Shown piece by piece: positions 55,743-64,000 of a DNA stretch of 64,000 bases; position 1 is the first letter of the stretch, and every line of letters starts with the position of its first letter. A program made the position numbers and the translations under genes. Location: positions 2,516,438 to 2,580,437 of the forward strand of contig NZ_JBGCUO010000001.1 of the NCBI RefSeq assembly GCF_041102775.1, given 5' to 3'. Origin of the DNA: Alcanivorax sp. REN37 (GTDB taxonomy: Bacteria; Pseudomonadota; Gammaproteobacteria; Pseudomonadales; Alcanivoracaceae). The notes under the pieces are model-generated. The model made no database searches. It saw only the letters and a program-made list of their open reading frames with translations, and was not told the DNA's origin.

Positions 55743-56807
55743 TCACCGCACTCGCTTTAGCAATACGGTGCCCACCACCAAGCACAACAATGGCGGTACC
55801 AAGGCCGCCATTAACGGGGAAACGTGGAACACTAGGCTCAGGTGGCCAATAAACTGCTGGCCATAAAAGAACAGCATCCCGGCGACGATGCCGGCGGTGA
55901 GCCGCAGCCCCATGGTCACTTCACGCAACGGGCCGAAAATGAACGAGATCGCGATCAATACCATGCCCAAGGTGGCCAGTGGCTGGAACAACTTCTGCCA
56001 GAACGACAGCAAGTACTCCCCCGCCTCCAACCCCTGCCGCGACAAATAGCCGCTGTACTCCACCAACTTGCGCATCGCCAACCGCTCCGGATCCAACACC
56101 ACCAATGCCAGCAATTGCGGCGTCAGCGAAGTATCCCAGCGGTCGGTCTCACGTTGGTAAGCCTCAACCCGGTCCGGCTCCAGCGCACTGCCGCGCACAC
56201 CTTCGAGGAACCAATAGCCCTCGTCTTGGTAGATCGCGCGCTCGACAAACTGGGCTTCCGCTAGGGTGCGATCTTCGTTGAAGCGGTAGCGAGTGACGCC
56301 GTACAACACACCGTTGGGCTGCACAACGTTTACATGGATGAATTCGTCACCTTCGCGATGCCAAAAGCCGTAGCGCGAACTCAGCGCTTCGCCCTTGCCT
56401 TCAGCGATCGCCCGGTTACTCTGCGCCATCTGTTCGGTGTACGGCGAAATGAACTCGCCCACCGACATGCCAATCACCAGCAGTAGCAGCACCGGGCGCA
56501 ATACCATCCAACTGACTCGCCCCACCGACACCCCGGCGGCGCGGATCACCGTCAGTTCCCCGCTGTTGGCCAGTACTCCCAGCCCGATCAGGGTGCCGAG
56601 CAAAATCGCCAGCGGCATGTATTCATGGAAGCGGCGCGGCACCGTGGTGAACACGAATTGCAGCGCTTGCAGCGCCTGGTAGTTGCCGCGCAGTCCCTCC
56701 AGTTCGGCAATGAAACTGAACAGGCAGTCCAGCGCGATGATCACGCCCAGCACGGCCAACGCGGCCATGATCACCGCACGCCCGATGTAGCCCTGCAACA
56801 GCCTCAT
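55743..56807 (-). CDS. lptG: LPS export permease LptG
   Basis: 354 residues. LptG and LptF are the membrane partners of the LptB ATPase, which extracts lipopolysaccharide from the inner membrane for transport to the outer membrane. There are two groups of three transmembrane helices around a large periplasmic beta-jellyroll (about residues 130-270). LRGNYQALQALQFV, RFHEYMPLAILLGTLIGLG, ELTVIRAAGVS (coupling helix) and the C-terminal LRLTAGIVAGMLFFYGQQF are typical. Its ATG overlaps the lptF stop (ATGA). Confidence 0.95.
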   Translation of the reverse strand: MRLLQGYIGRAVIMAALAVLGVIIALDCLFSFIAELEGLRGNYQALQALQFVFTTVPRRFHEYMPLAILLGTLIGLGVLANSGELTVIRAAGVSVGRVSWMVLRPVLLLLVIGMSVGEFISPYTEQMAQSNRAIAEGKGEALSSRYGFWHREGDEFIHVNVVQPNGVLYGVTRYRFNEDRTLAEAQFVERAIYQDEGYWFLEGVRGSALEPDRVEAYQRETDRWDTSLTPQLLALVVLDPERLAMRKLVEYSGYLSRQGLEAGEYLLSFWQKLFQPLATLGMVLIAISFIFGPLREVTMGLRLTAGIVAGMLFFYGQQFIGHLSLVFHVSPLMAALVPPLLCLVVGTVLLKRVR

Positions 56808-57925
56808 GCCCGGCGTCCCCGCTCATAGCGCTGGCGCGCACGCCAGCCCGGCCACAGATACAGCAATGCCACCAGCAGCGCTGCGATCAAATGCACCCAG
56901 CCCATATGCATCCACACCGGCACCTGGCCCTGCGGCGCATCGGAAATCCACGAGCGGGTGACCAGCAGCGCCCCCAGATACAGCATGTACACTAGGATCG
57001 CCGGGATCAGCTTGCCAAACCGGCCTTGGCGCGGATTCACCCGCGCTAACGGAATTGCTGCCAGCACCATGATCGGAATCAGCAGCACCAGCGACACCCG
57101 CCATTGCAGCTCTGCTTGGGCGTCATTGTCCTCACTGGCATAGAGATCGGCAGTGCTCCAGCTGCGCACTTTGGGCGGCCGCGCCACCTGCTTTTCCTTA
57201 CCGATGCGAATCAATGCCTGCTCGAAATGGACTTTACGGAAGTTGGCTTCGCCCGGCTTGCCTTGGTACTGATAGCCGTCAGACAGTGCCAAATAGCTCA
57301 TGCCATAGCGCTCCACCAATTTGCCCTCGGTGGCCCACACCGCCAGCACTTCGGCACCTTCAGCCTCGGTGGCACCACGTCGGTAATCGGACAGGAACAC
57401 GCCGGACAAGGCGCCGGCGGAACGATTGAAGCCTTCGGTGTAAGTGACCTGGTGGCCGCTGTCGCTGCCGCGCACATGGAAGCGCCCAGGCGTCAGCAGT
57501 TCCAGCACCGAGCGGTTCTGCTGCTCTTCAAAAATACGTGCCACTTCGGCATCGCCCTTCGGCGTCACGTACAGCGAGAACAGCGCGATCACCACACAGG
57601 TCACCGCCACTGGCGGCAACATCGAGCGCACCAGTGTCGAATCCGAGATCCCGCCGGAACGCAGCACCACAATTTCGTTGTCGACGTACATGCGGCCAAG
57701 CACCAGCAGCACGCCGATGTAGAGGCTCAACGGCAGGATCATCTGCAGGAATTCCGGCAACCGGAACGCCATCAGCTGGAACAGCACATCCGCCGCCAGG
57801 TTACCCACCGCGGCATCGGCCAGATACTTGATAAAGCGACCGCTGACCAGCACCATCACCAGCACAAAAGTGACGACGACGGTAGTGGCGAACAGCTGTC
57901 GATTGATATAACGGTAAAGAATCAA
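56804..57925 (-). CDS. lptF: LPS export permease LptF
   Basis: 373 residues from a TTG start with AGGA upstream; the alignment MILYRYINRQLFATT is canonical. Same topology as LptG, with three N-terminal helices, a periplasmic domain (about 125-260) and three C-terminal helices. Conserved elements are VLRSGGISDSTLVRSML (coupling helix region), VYVTPKGDAEV-like LYVTPKGDAEVA, and LAAIPLARVNPRQGRFGKLIPAILVYMLYL. It is divergent from pepA, the usual lptFG/pepA arrangement. Confidence 0.95.
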   Translation of the reverse strand: MILYRYINRQLFATTVVVTFVLVMVLVSGRFIKYLADAAVGNLAADVLFQLMAFRLPEFLQMILPLSLYIGVLLVLGRMYVDNEIVVLRSGGISDSTLVRSMLPPVAVTCVVIALFSLYVTPKGDAEVARIFEEQQNRSVLELLTPGRFHVRGSDSGHQVTYTEGFNRSAGALSGVFLSDYRRGATEAEGAEVLAVWATEGKLVERYGMSYLALSDGYQYQGKPGEANFRKVHFEQALIRIGKEKQVARPPKVRSWSTADLYASEDNDAQAELQWRVSLVLLIPIMVLAAIPLARVNPRQGRFGKLIPAILVYMLYLGALLVTRSWISDAPQGQVPVWMHMGWVHLIAALLVALLYLWPGWRARQRYERGRRA

Positions 57926-57981
57926 ACCGAATCCTGCCGGGGCCAGAACGGGAGCCGGCGCATTGTAACCCAGGAGTAGTG

Positions 57982-59463
57982 ATGGAGTACGCAGTCAGCG
58001 GCAAATCTGCCGCCAAGCTCAAAGTGGACTGTTTGGTGGTGGTGCTCAACAAGGGCGCCACTGATCTCCCCGCCGCCCTGCCGGAAGCTGCCCGCGCGGT
58101 GGTCGCTGAGGCTGTGAAAGACGGTGATTTCGCCGGCAAGAAGCACCAGACGCTGTTGCTGCGCGGGGTACCGGAGTTGGCCGCGCGCCGCCTGTTGCTG
58201 GTCGGCAGTGGCAGCGACAAACCGCTCGGCGTACAGGCTTTCTTACAAATTGTGGCCGTCGCCGCCAAGGCTGCCGCCCAGACCGGCGCCGGCTCTGCCG
58301 CGTTGCTGCTCGACACCCTTGACGCTGCCAACCAAGACGCCCACTGGCGCGTGCGGGAAGCGGCGCGGGTGCTGGCCGATGCCCAATACCGCTTCGACGA
58401 GTACCGCAGCGAGCCAGCCCCCGCCTCGGCGCTGAAGAAATGGACGTTGGTCACCGCGCTCGCCGCCGACCAAGCGGACGCCGCGCAACGTGAAGGCGTG
58501 GCCGTCGCCGAGGGCATGGCGCTGGCGCGCACTCTCGCCAACCTGCCGCCGAACGATTGCTACCCGGCATTCTTGGCCAAGCAAGCCAAGCAGCTTGCCG
58601 GCGACTACAAGAAGCTGAAAGTGACCGTCATCTCCGAGAAGGAAGCGGAGAAGATGGGCATGGGCGCCTTCTGTGCGGTGGCCCGTGGCAGTGAGCGCGA
58701 AGGCCAGATCATCGTGATGGAATATCAGGGCAGTAAAGACGCCCCGGTGGCCCTAGTAGGTAAAGGCATCACCTTCGATACCGGTGGCATTTCGCTGAAG
58801 CCCGGCGCCAACATGGACGAAATGAAATTCGACATGGGCGGTGCTGCCAGCGTGTTCGGCACCATGAAAACACTGTGCCTGCTGGACCTGCCGCTGCACG
58901 TGGTGGCCGTGGTGGCGGCCGCGGAAAACATGCCCGATGGTCGTGCGTCCCGCCCCGGCGACGTAGTGCGCACCTTGTCCGGCCAGACCGTTGAAATCCT
59001 TAACACCGACGCCGAAGGCCGATTGGTGCTGTGCGATGCCCTGACCTATGTGCAGAACGAGTACCAGCCGCACACCGTGGTCGATATCGCCACCCTCACC
59101 GGCGCCTGCGTAGTGGCGTTGGGCAGCCACGCCCAAGCAGTGTTCGCCAACGATGCTGAGCTGGCGAAAGACCTGCTCGATGCCGGCGATGCCACCGGCG
59201 ATCGCTGCTGGCCAATGCCGCTGTGGGACGACTACCAGGAACAACTCGACAGCCCGGTGGCCGACATGGCCAACATCGGCGGCCCGAAGGCCGGTGCTGT
59301 CACTGCCGCCTGCTTCCTGTCGCGCTTCACCAAGGACGTCCGTTGGGCGCACTTGGACATTGCCGGCACCGCTTGGATCAGCGGCGGCAAGGACAAGGGC
59401 GCCACTGGCCGCCCCGTGCCGATGCTCACCCGCTACCTGATCGATCTGGCCCGCGGCGCATGA
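57982..59463 (+). CDS. pepA: Leucyl aminopeptidase (M17)
   Basis: 493 residues from ATG 57982 with AGGAG 5 bases upstream; a GTG one codon earlier is less likely. PepA is a hexameric zinc/manganese aminopeptidase that also serves as a DNA-binding factor in site-specific recombination in some bacteria. The catalytic domain has GKGITFDTGGISLKP, MDEMKFDMGGAA and the signature NTDAEGRLVL, and ends with DIAGTAWISGGKDKGATGRPV. An N-terminal domain of about 165 residues precedes it. The stop overlaps the holC start (ATGA). Confidence 0.97.
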   Translation: MEYAVSGKSAAKLKVDCLVVVLNKGATDLPAALPEAARAVVAEAVKDGDFAGKKHQTLLLRGVPELAARRLLLVGSGSDKPLGVQAFLQIVAVAAKAAAQTGAGSAALLLDTLDAANQDAHWRVREAARVLADAQYRFDEYRSEPAPASALKKWTLVTALAADQADAAQREGVAVAEGMALARTLANLPPNDCYPAFLAKQAKQLAGDYKKLKVTVISEKEAEKMGMGAFCAVARGSEREGQIIVMEYQGSKDAPVALVGKGITFDTGGISLKPGANMDEMKFDMGGAASVFGTMKTLCLLDLPLHVVAVVAAAENMPDGRASRPGDVVRTLSGQTVEILNTDAEGRLVLCDALTYVQNEYQPHTVVDIATLTGACVVALGSHAQAVFANDAELAKDLLDAGDATGDRCWPMPLWDDYQEQLDSPVADMANIGGPKAGAVTAACFLSRFTKDVRWAHLDIAGTAWISGGKDKGATGRPVPMLTRYLIDLARGA

Positions 59464-59879
59464 CCGAAGTGCTGTTCTACATCTCCGAAACGCCCGGCAT
59501 CCGCGCCACGCTGGCCGGGCGTATCGCAGACAAGGCCTGGCGCCAACAGCGCCAGGTCTACATCCATCTGCCCGACCGCGAACAGGCGTTAGCTTTCAGC
59601 GATCAACTTTGGCAGAGCGCGCTCTGCCCGTTCCTCCCCCATGTGCTGCAGGATGACCCTGGCGCTGGGCAGTCCCCCATCGTGCTGGGCTTCACTGACC
59701 AGCCGGGCGAGTGCCACGACGTGCTGATCAACCTCGCCGCCGAGGTACCGGACTTCTACGGTCGTTTCAGTCGCGTGGCGGAAATGATCTGCGGCGACCC
59801 GTCGCTGCGCACCGAAGGCCGCGCCCGCTGGTCGTTTTACCGCGACCGCGGCTACCCGGTCCGCAGCCATACGCTGTAA
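59460..59879 (+). CDS. holC: DNA polymerase III chi subunit
   Basis: 139 residues from ATG 59460, overlapping pepA by 4 bases. HolC bridges the clamp loader and single-strand binding protein at the replication fork. The family start (TEVLFYISETPG, then ADKAWRQQRQVYIHL), ALAFSDQLWQ, and FLPHVLQDDP with the NLAAEVPDFYGRFSRVAEMI region are present. The pepA-holC-valS order is standard in Gammaproteobacteria. Confidence 0.95.
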   Translation: MTEVLFYISETPGIRATLAGRIADKAWRQQRQVYIHLPDREQALAFSDQLWQSALCPFLPHVLQDDPGAGQSPIVLGFTDQPGECHDVLINLAAEVPDFYGRFSRVAEMICGDPSLRTEGRARWSFYRDRGYPVRSHTL

Positions 59880-59957
59880 CCCGCGCCCCCAGCCGGCGCC
59901 GAAGGCTGTATAATCAGCCGCTTTCCTTCCACAACCTTCTGCAGTGAATCCGTGACC

Positions 59958-62717
59958 ATGGACAAGACTTATCAGCCCGACGCCATCGAGCAACGTTGGT
60001 ACCAGCTCTGGGAACAGGCCGGCTATTTCAAGCCGACCGGCCAGGGTGCACCGTTCAGCATCATGGTGCCGCCGCCGAACGTCACCGGCTCGCTGCACAT
60101 GGGCCACGGCTTCAATAACGCGGTAATGGATGCGCTGATTCGTTTTCGCCGCATGCAGGGCCGCAACACCCTGTGGCAGGCCGGTACCGACCATGCTGGC
60201 ATCGCCACCCAGATGGTGGTGGAACGCCAGCTGGCCGCCGACAACCTCACCCGCCATGACCTCGGCCGCGATGCCTTCATCGACAAAGTGTGGGAATGGA
60301 AAGAGGAATCCGGCAACGTCATTACCCAGCAGATGCGCCGGCTCGGCTCGTCACTGGACTGGTCCCGCGAGCGTTTCACCATGGACCCGCAGTTGTCACG
60401 CGCAGTGCTGGAAGCATTCGTGCGCCTGCACGAAGACGGCCTGATCTACCGCGGCAAGCGACTGGTGAACTGGGATCCAAAATTCCACACCGCCATTTCC
60501 GATTTGGAAGTGGAAAGCCATGAAGAAAAAGGCAGCCTGTGGCACTTCCGCTATCCGCTGTCCGACGGCAGCGGCCAACTGGTGGTCGCCACCACCCGCC
60601 CGGAAACCATGCTCGGCGATACCGCCGTGGCAGTGCACCCGGACGATGAGCGCTACCGCCACCTGATCGGCAAGACCGTGCGGCTGCCGCTGGCCGATCG
60701 CGATATCCCGATCATCGGCGACGACTACGTTGACCCGGCGTTCGGCTCCGGCTGCGTGAAGATCACCCCGGCCCATGACTTCAACGACTACGAAGTCGGC
60801 AAGCGCCACAACTTGCCGATGATCAACATTCTCACCATCGACGCGCACTTGAACGACGAGGTACCCGACGCCTACCGGGGCCTAGAACGCTACGCCGCCC
60901 GCAAGCAGGTGGTGGCGGATCTCGAAGCACTCGGTTTGGTTGAGAAAATCGACGACCACACCCTGATGGTGCCGCGTGGCGACCGTTCTGGCGTGGTGAT
61001 CGAACCCTACCTCACCGATCAATGGTTCGTCTCCACCGAATCGCTGGCGCGCCCGGCCATCGAAGCGGTGGAAAACGGCAGCATCCAGTTCGTGCCCAAG
61101 CAATACGAGAACATGTATTTCTCGTGGATGCGCGACATCCAAGACTGGTGCATTTCGCGCCAGCTGTGGTGGGGCCATCGCATTCCGGCTTGGTACGACG
61201 AGGATGGCCAAGTCTATGTCGGCCGTTCCGAACAGGAAGTGCGCGACAAGCACCAACTCGGTGACCGACCGCTGCGCCAGGACGAAGACGTGCTCGACAC
61301 TTGGTTCAGTTCGGCGCTGTGGACCTTCTCCACGCTGGGCTGGCCGGAAAAAACGCCAGACCTGGCGACCTTTCACCCGTCCAGCGTGTTGGTCACCGGC
61401 TTCGACATCATCTTCTTCTGGGTCGCCCGGATGATCATGATGACGCTGAAGTTCACCGGCGAGGTGCCGTTCAAAACGGTCTACGTCCACGGTCTGGTGC
61501 GTGACGGCGAAGGCCAGAAAATGTCGAAGTCGAAGGGCAACGTGCTCGACCCGTTGGACCTGATTGATGGCATCGATGCGGCCGGACTGGTGGCCAAGCG
61601 TACCGGTGGCCTGATGCAGCCGCAGATGGCGGCGCGCATCGAAAAGCAAACTCTGAAGGAATTCCCGGAAGGCATTGCCGCCTACGGCACCGACGCACTG
61701 CGCTTCACTTTCTTGTCGCTGGCCTCCACCGGCCGCGACATCAAGTGGGATATGGGCCGCATCGAAGGTTTCCGCAACTTCTGCAATAAGATCTGGAACG
61801 CCGCCCGCTATGTGCTGATGAACACCGAAGGCCAGGACTGCGGCGTCCAGGGCGAAGTGGAGCTGAGCACCGCTGACCGCTGGATCTTGTCCCAGCTGCA
61901 GCGCGCACAGCAGGACGTCAGCGATGCGCTGGAAGGTTTCCGCTTTGACCATGCCTCCGCGGCCGCTTATGAATTCATCTGGAACGAGTACTGCGACTGG
62001 TATTTGGAGCTGTCCAAGCCAGTGCTCTACGGCGACCAATACAGCGAAGCGCAGAAGCGTGGCACCCGCCGCACGCTGGTACAGGTGCTGGAGGCCTTGC
62101 TGCGCATGGCACATCCGTTCATGCCATTCATCACCGAGGAAATCTGGCAAAAAGTGGCACCGCTGGCAGGTATCGACGGGCCCACTATTATGCTGCAACC
62201 CTTCCCACTTGCCGACGAGGCATTGCTCGATGCCGGTGCTGAGCGTGATATTCAGTGGCTCAAAGACGTAATCAGCGCGGTACGCAACATCCGTGGCGAA
62301 ATGCGCATCGCACCGGGCAAAGAGCTGGACCTGCTGATGCAACACGGCGACAGTGAAGACCGCCGCCGTGCCGACCAGCAGCAGACCTTGCTGTGCAAAT
62401 TGGCGCGCCTGTCCAGCGTCACCCAACTGGCTGACGACCAAGAGGCACCACCTTCCGCCACCCAGCTGGTGGGCCGACTGGAGCTGTCCGTGCCGATGGC
62501 CGGCCTGATCGACAAAGATGCGGAATTGGACCGCCTGCAGAAGGAAATCGAGCGTCTGAACAAGGAAGTGAGCCGCGGCGAGCAGAAGCTGAATAACCCC
62601 AGCTTCGCCGACAAGGCCCCCGAAGCAGTGGTCGCCAAGGAACGCGAGAAGCTGGATGAGTACCGCCGCAGTCTGGAGCACTTCGAGGAGCAGGTCGCGC
62701 GGATCCGCGCGCTGTAA
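59958..62717 (+). CDS. valS: Valyl-tRNA synthetase
   Basis: 919 residues from ATG 59958 ([15 protein letters not shown]); a GTG two codons earlier is possible. It charges tRNA-Val. Class I motifs: HIGH as [13 protein letters not shown] (about residue 45) and KMSKS as [14 protein letters not shown]. The editing domain (about 190-340) has [17 protein letters not shown]. An anticodon-binding helical domain and a C-terminal coiled coil ([16 protein letters not shown]) follow. Length is typical of bacterial ValS. It ends with a clear hairpin at 62725. Confidence 0.98.
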   Translation: MDKTYQPDAIEQRWYQLWEQAGYFKPTGQGAPFSIMVPPPNVTGSLHMGHGFNNAVMDALIRFRRMQGRNTLWQAGTDHAGIATQMVVERQLAADNLTRHDLGRDAFIDKVWEWKEESGNVITQQMRRLGSSLDWSRERFTMDPQLSRAVLEAFVRLHEDGLIYRGKRLVNWDPKFHTAISDLEVESHEEKGSLWHFRYPLSDGSGQLVVATTRPETMLGDTAVAVHPDDERYRHLIGKTVRLPLADRDIPIIGDDYVDPAFGSGCVKITPAHDFNDYEVGKRHNLPMINILTIDAHLNDEVPDAYRGLERYAARKQVVADLEALGLVEKIDDHTLMVPRGDRSGVVIEPYLTDQWFVSTESLARPAIEAVENGSIQFVPKQYENMYFSWMRDIQDWCISRQLWWGHRIPAWYDEDGQVYVGRSEQEVRDKHQLGDRPLRQDEDVLDTWFSSALWTFSTLGWPEKTPDLATFHPSSVLVTGFDIIFFWVARMIMMTLKFTGEVPFKTVYVHGLVRDGEGQKMSKSKGNVLDPLDLIDGIDAAGLVAKRTGGLMQPQMAARIEKQTLKEFPEGIAAYGTDALRFTFLSLASTGRDIKWDMGRIEGFRNFCNKIWNAARYVLMNTEGQDCGVQGEVELSTADRWILSQLQRAQQDVSDALEGFRFDHASAAAYEFIWNEYCDWYLELSKPVLYGDQYSEAQKRGTRRTLVQVLEALLRMAHPFMPFITEEIWQKVAPLAGIDGPTIMLQPFPLADEALLDAGAERDIQWLKDVISAVRNIRGEMRIAPGKELDLLMQHGDSEDRRRADQQQTLLCKLARLSSVTQLADDQEAPPSATQLVGRLELSVPMAGLIDKDAELDRLQKEIERLNKEVSRGEQKLNNPSFADKAPEAVVAKEREKLDEYRRSLEHFEEQVARIRAL

Positions 62718-62724
62718 CCCAACA

Positions 62725-62750
62725 CCGGCCCGCCCCACGCGGGCCGGTTT
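62725..62750 (+). terminator. Intrinsic terminator after valS
   Basis: CCGGCCCGC (62725-62733) pairs perfectly with GCGGGCCGG (62739-62747) around a 5-base loop, followed by TTTCGTT. It lies 8 bases beyond the valS stop. Confidence 0.85.
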
Positions 62751-62833
62751 CGTTAAAGCCCGCAGCGGATCTATTATCTACAACGACGGTCTCACCAACA
62801 TTCACCCCATGCCATGAGTTCAGGAGCCCCGCC

Positions 62834-63787
62834 ATGTATCAGTATCTGCTGCCTACGCTTCTGGTCGGGGTGTTCGCTGCGTTCAGCGAAGATGGCTGCA
62901 GTGTTGAGACCGGTAATAAAGGCAATGCCAGGCTCACCGTTGCCATCACTGACGCACCGGTGGATGACGTGGAGCGGGTCCAGCTCACCATCACCGGCAT
63001 CACTCTCGGCACCGACAAGCTCACCATTAAGGTGCCGCTCAAGAAAGACGTCGTGATCGATGACCTGCTGCGTTACCAGGGCCGGCAGAGTTTCCAACTG
63101 GTGGGTGACGAAAAGGTACAAGGCGGGGAGTTCCAGTGGCTGCGACTGCATATCTCCGAGCGTGACCGCGCCTCCTTCGTGCTCGGTACCGATGGCAAGG
63201 AATATCCGCTAAACCTCGGCGAAGAGCAGCCCCCGGCTCAAGGCCGCTATTTGGAAGTGCGCGCCCCCGTACGTTTGGTGAAAGATAAACTCACTGACGT
63301 GGTACTAGACCTAGACTTGAGCCAGTCTCTGATCCGCGATAACAGCGGCCGTAACCCCCGCTACCAACTGCTGCCGCGCTTGCGTTTGGCGGAGCGCGAA
63401 AGCAGCGGTCATATTGTTGGCACCATCCATAGTTCTCATCTCCAAGGGCGCTGCTCCGCTGATGCGAATCGACCGGATGCCGGCAACCGGGTCTATCTCT
63501 ACCAGGGCGAAAACGCTTATCCAAGCGACATTTTCCTGGGCCTCAACGGCGTGCCGTTCGCTAACGACACACCCTTCGCCACCGCCCGAGCCACCCGCAA
63601 CAGCCAGGGCGAGTACAGCTACGAACTCGGCCATATTCCTGCCGGGGGCTACACCGTGGCGTTCACCTGCCAGGGCTTGGCCGACCTCCCTACCCAGCAC
63701 GATCCGCTGCATTTCACTCACAGCGCTTCGGTGACCGTCAAACGGGGCGAAAGCACACGCTTCAATTTCCCCGACTTGGACCGCTGA
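62834..63787 (+). CDS. DUF4382-type exported protein
   Basis: 317 residues with AGGAG upstream of the ATG. A short hydrophobic N-terminus (MYQYLLPTLLVGVFAAFSED) is followed at once by GC, so a lipoprotein is possible, but the lipobox is poor (EDGC rather than LxGC). Residues about 32-175 match the DUF4382 pattern: ARLTVAITDAPVDDVERVQLTITGI, DDLLRYQGRQSFQLV, WLRLHISERDR and the closing QLLPRLRLAE. The rest (about 190-317) looks like a beta-sandwich carboxypeptidase-regulatory-like domain (GEYSYELGHIPAGGYTVAF). Function is unknown; surface or periplasmic location is likely. Confidence 0.8.
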   Translation: MYQYLLPTLLVGVFAAFSEDGCSVETGNKGNARLTVAITDAPVDDVERVQLTITGITLGTDKLTIKVPLKKDVVIDDLLRYQGRQSFQLVGDEKVQGGEFQWLRLHISERDRASFVLGTDGKEYPLNLGEEQPPAQGRYLEVRAPVRLVKDKLTDVVLDLDLSQSLIRDNSGRNPRYQLLPRLRLAERESSGHIVGTIHSSHLQGRCSADANRPDAGNRVYLYQGENAYPSDIFLGLNGVPFANDTPFATARATRNSQGEYSYELGHIPAGGYTVAFTCQGLADLPTQHDPLHFTHSASVTVKRGESTRFNFPDLDR

Positions 63788-63871
63788 ACCAAGCAAGGGC
63801 GCCAAAGTAGTATTTTTAGAGCACCTTATTAAGTCTTAGGCTGTGACGATCCACCCACCGGGAGATCGCTC

Positions 63872-64000
63872 ATGCTTGCTCGCACCTTAACGCTTTTGAC
63901 CGTATTGGCAGCCCTACCTTCGATTGCCCAACCGCCTGGCTCGCCGCTGACCTTTCCGCGTAATTACCGCAGTGATTTCCAGCACTACCTGAGCCTTGAC
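63872..64000 (+). CDS. Exported protein, truncated by the window edge
   Basis: 43 codons are visible from ATG 63872, with GGAG about 8 bases upstream. The first 20 residues (MLARTLTLLTVLAALPSIAQ) form a good Sec signal peptide with AxA-like cleavage near SIAQ. The mature start, LTFPRNYRSDFQHYLSLD, resembles the beginning of cytochrome P460-type periplasmic proteins, but too little is visible to be sure. It follows the DUF4382 gene after 84 bases on the same strand. Confidence 0.65.
   Translation, partial: MLARTLTLLTVLAALPSIAQPPGSPLTFPRNYRSDFQHYLSLD

Noticed and set aside
60882..62738. 618-codon open frame antisense to valS
   Set aside because: valS is intact with all class I motifs on the plus strand. 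The antisense frame is a by-product of GC-rich codon use and has no recognisable domain.

Overview
The window reads as about 13 kb of a mobile integrative element joined, at the 3' end of guaA, to about 51 kb of ordinary gammaproteobacterial chromosome. The chromosomal part is GC-rich and carries gene strings typical of Gammaproteobacteria: guaA-guaB/xseA, der-bamB-yfgM-hisS-ispG-rodZ-pilF-rlmN-ndk, iscS-iscR-cysE-trmJ/suhB, secF-secD-yajC-tgt-queA and lptG-lptF/pepA-holC-valS. Together with the long sufBCDSATE operon this would suit an Alcanivorax-like or Pseudomonas-related marine bacterium, but no 16S rRNA or other species marker is present, so the assignment is an inference.

Region 1 (1 to about 13,060) is visibly more AT-rich and is a chimera. 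A P4-type tyrosine integrase (11,556-12,743) lies beside guaA, a known island hotspot. Behind it come a one-base-overlapping pair (a nucleoid-associated NA37/YejK-like protein and a RelA/SpoT-type nucleotide synthetase), an unrecognised zinc-finger/HTH protein, an AlpA-like regulator, and RSF1010/IncQ-like RepA helicase and RepC initiator. Directly downstream of repC are three perfectly phased 21-bp iterons and hairpins that look like an IncQ-type oriV. About 700 bp further left is a recognisable RP4/RK2 (IncP) type oriT with intact nic core. The oriT is stripped of traJ, traK and a relaxase. It is followed by a three-gene Trb fragment (trbJ, a trbK-like lipoprotein, trbL), three small unknown genes, an IS21-like end remnant, and a large reading frame that runs off the left edge. 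The left border of the element is not in the window.

Region 2 (13,052-17,693): guaA and guaB (GMP synthesis) and the divergent xseA. Region 3 (18,024-24,323): a TonB-dependent receptor, a periplasmic binding protein and a hybrid histidine kinase, overlapping one another and placed 5 bp behind der, so probably one sense-and-import unit. Region 4 (24,399-31,989): outer-membrane assembly, translation, isoprenoid, cell-shape, pilus and nucleotide genes on the minus strand. Region 5 (32,286-38,405): complete SUF iron-sulfur operon on the plus strand.

Region 6 (38,406-44,404): a 20-copy heptamer minisatellite, dacB, a 16-copy hexamer repeat just upstream of dacB, and a putrescine/spermidine ABC importer (potFGHI-like). 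Region 7 (44,506-49,411): orphan iscS-iscR with an IscR-like promoter, cysE, trmJ, suhB and a methyltransferase. Region 8 (49,463-59,879): the secF-secD-yajC-tgt-queA block, tRNA-Leu(CAA), an RDD membrane protein, lptF/lptG, pepA and holC. Region 9 (59,958-64,000): valS, a DUF4382-type protein and the start of an exported protein cut by the right edge.

The most unusual content is in region 1: the IncP oriT / IncQ oriV / guaA-integrase hybrid, the NA37-RelA/SpoT two-gene module as a candidate toxin-antitoxin or defence unit, and the large left-edge gene.
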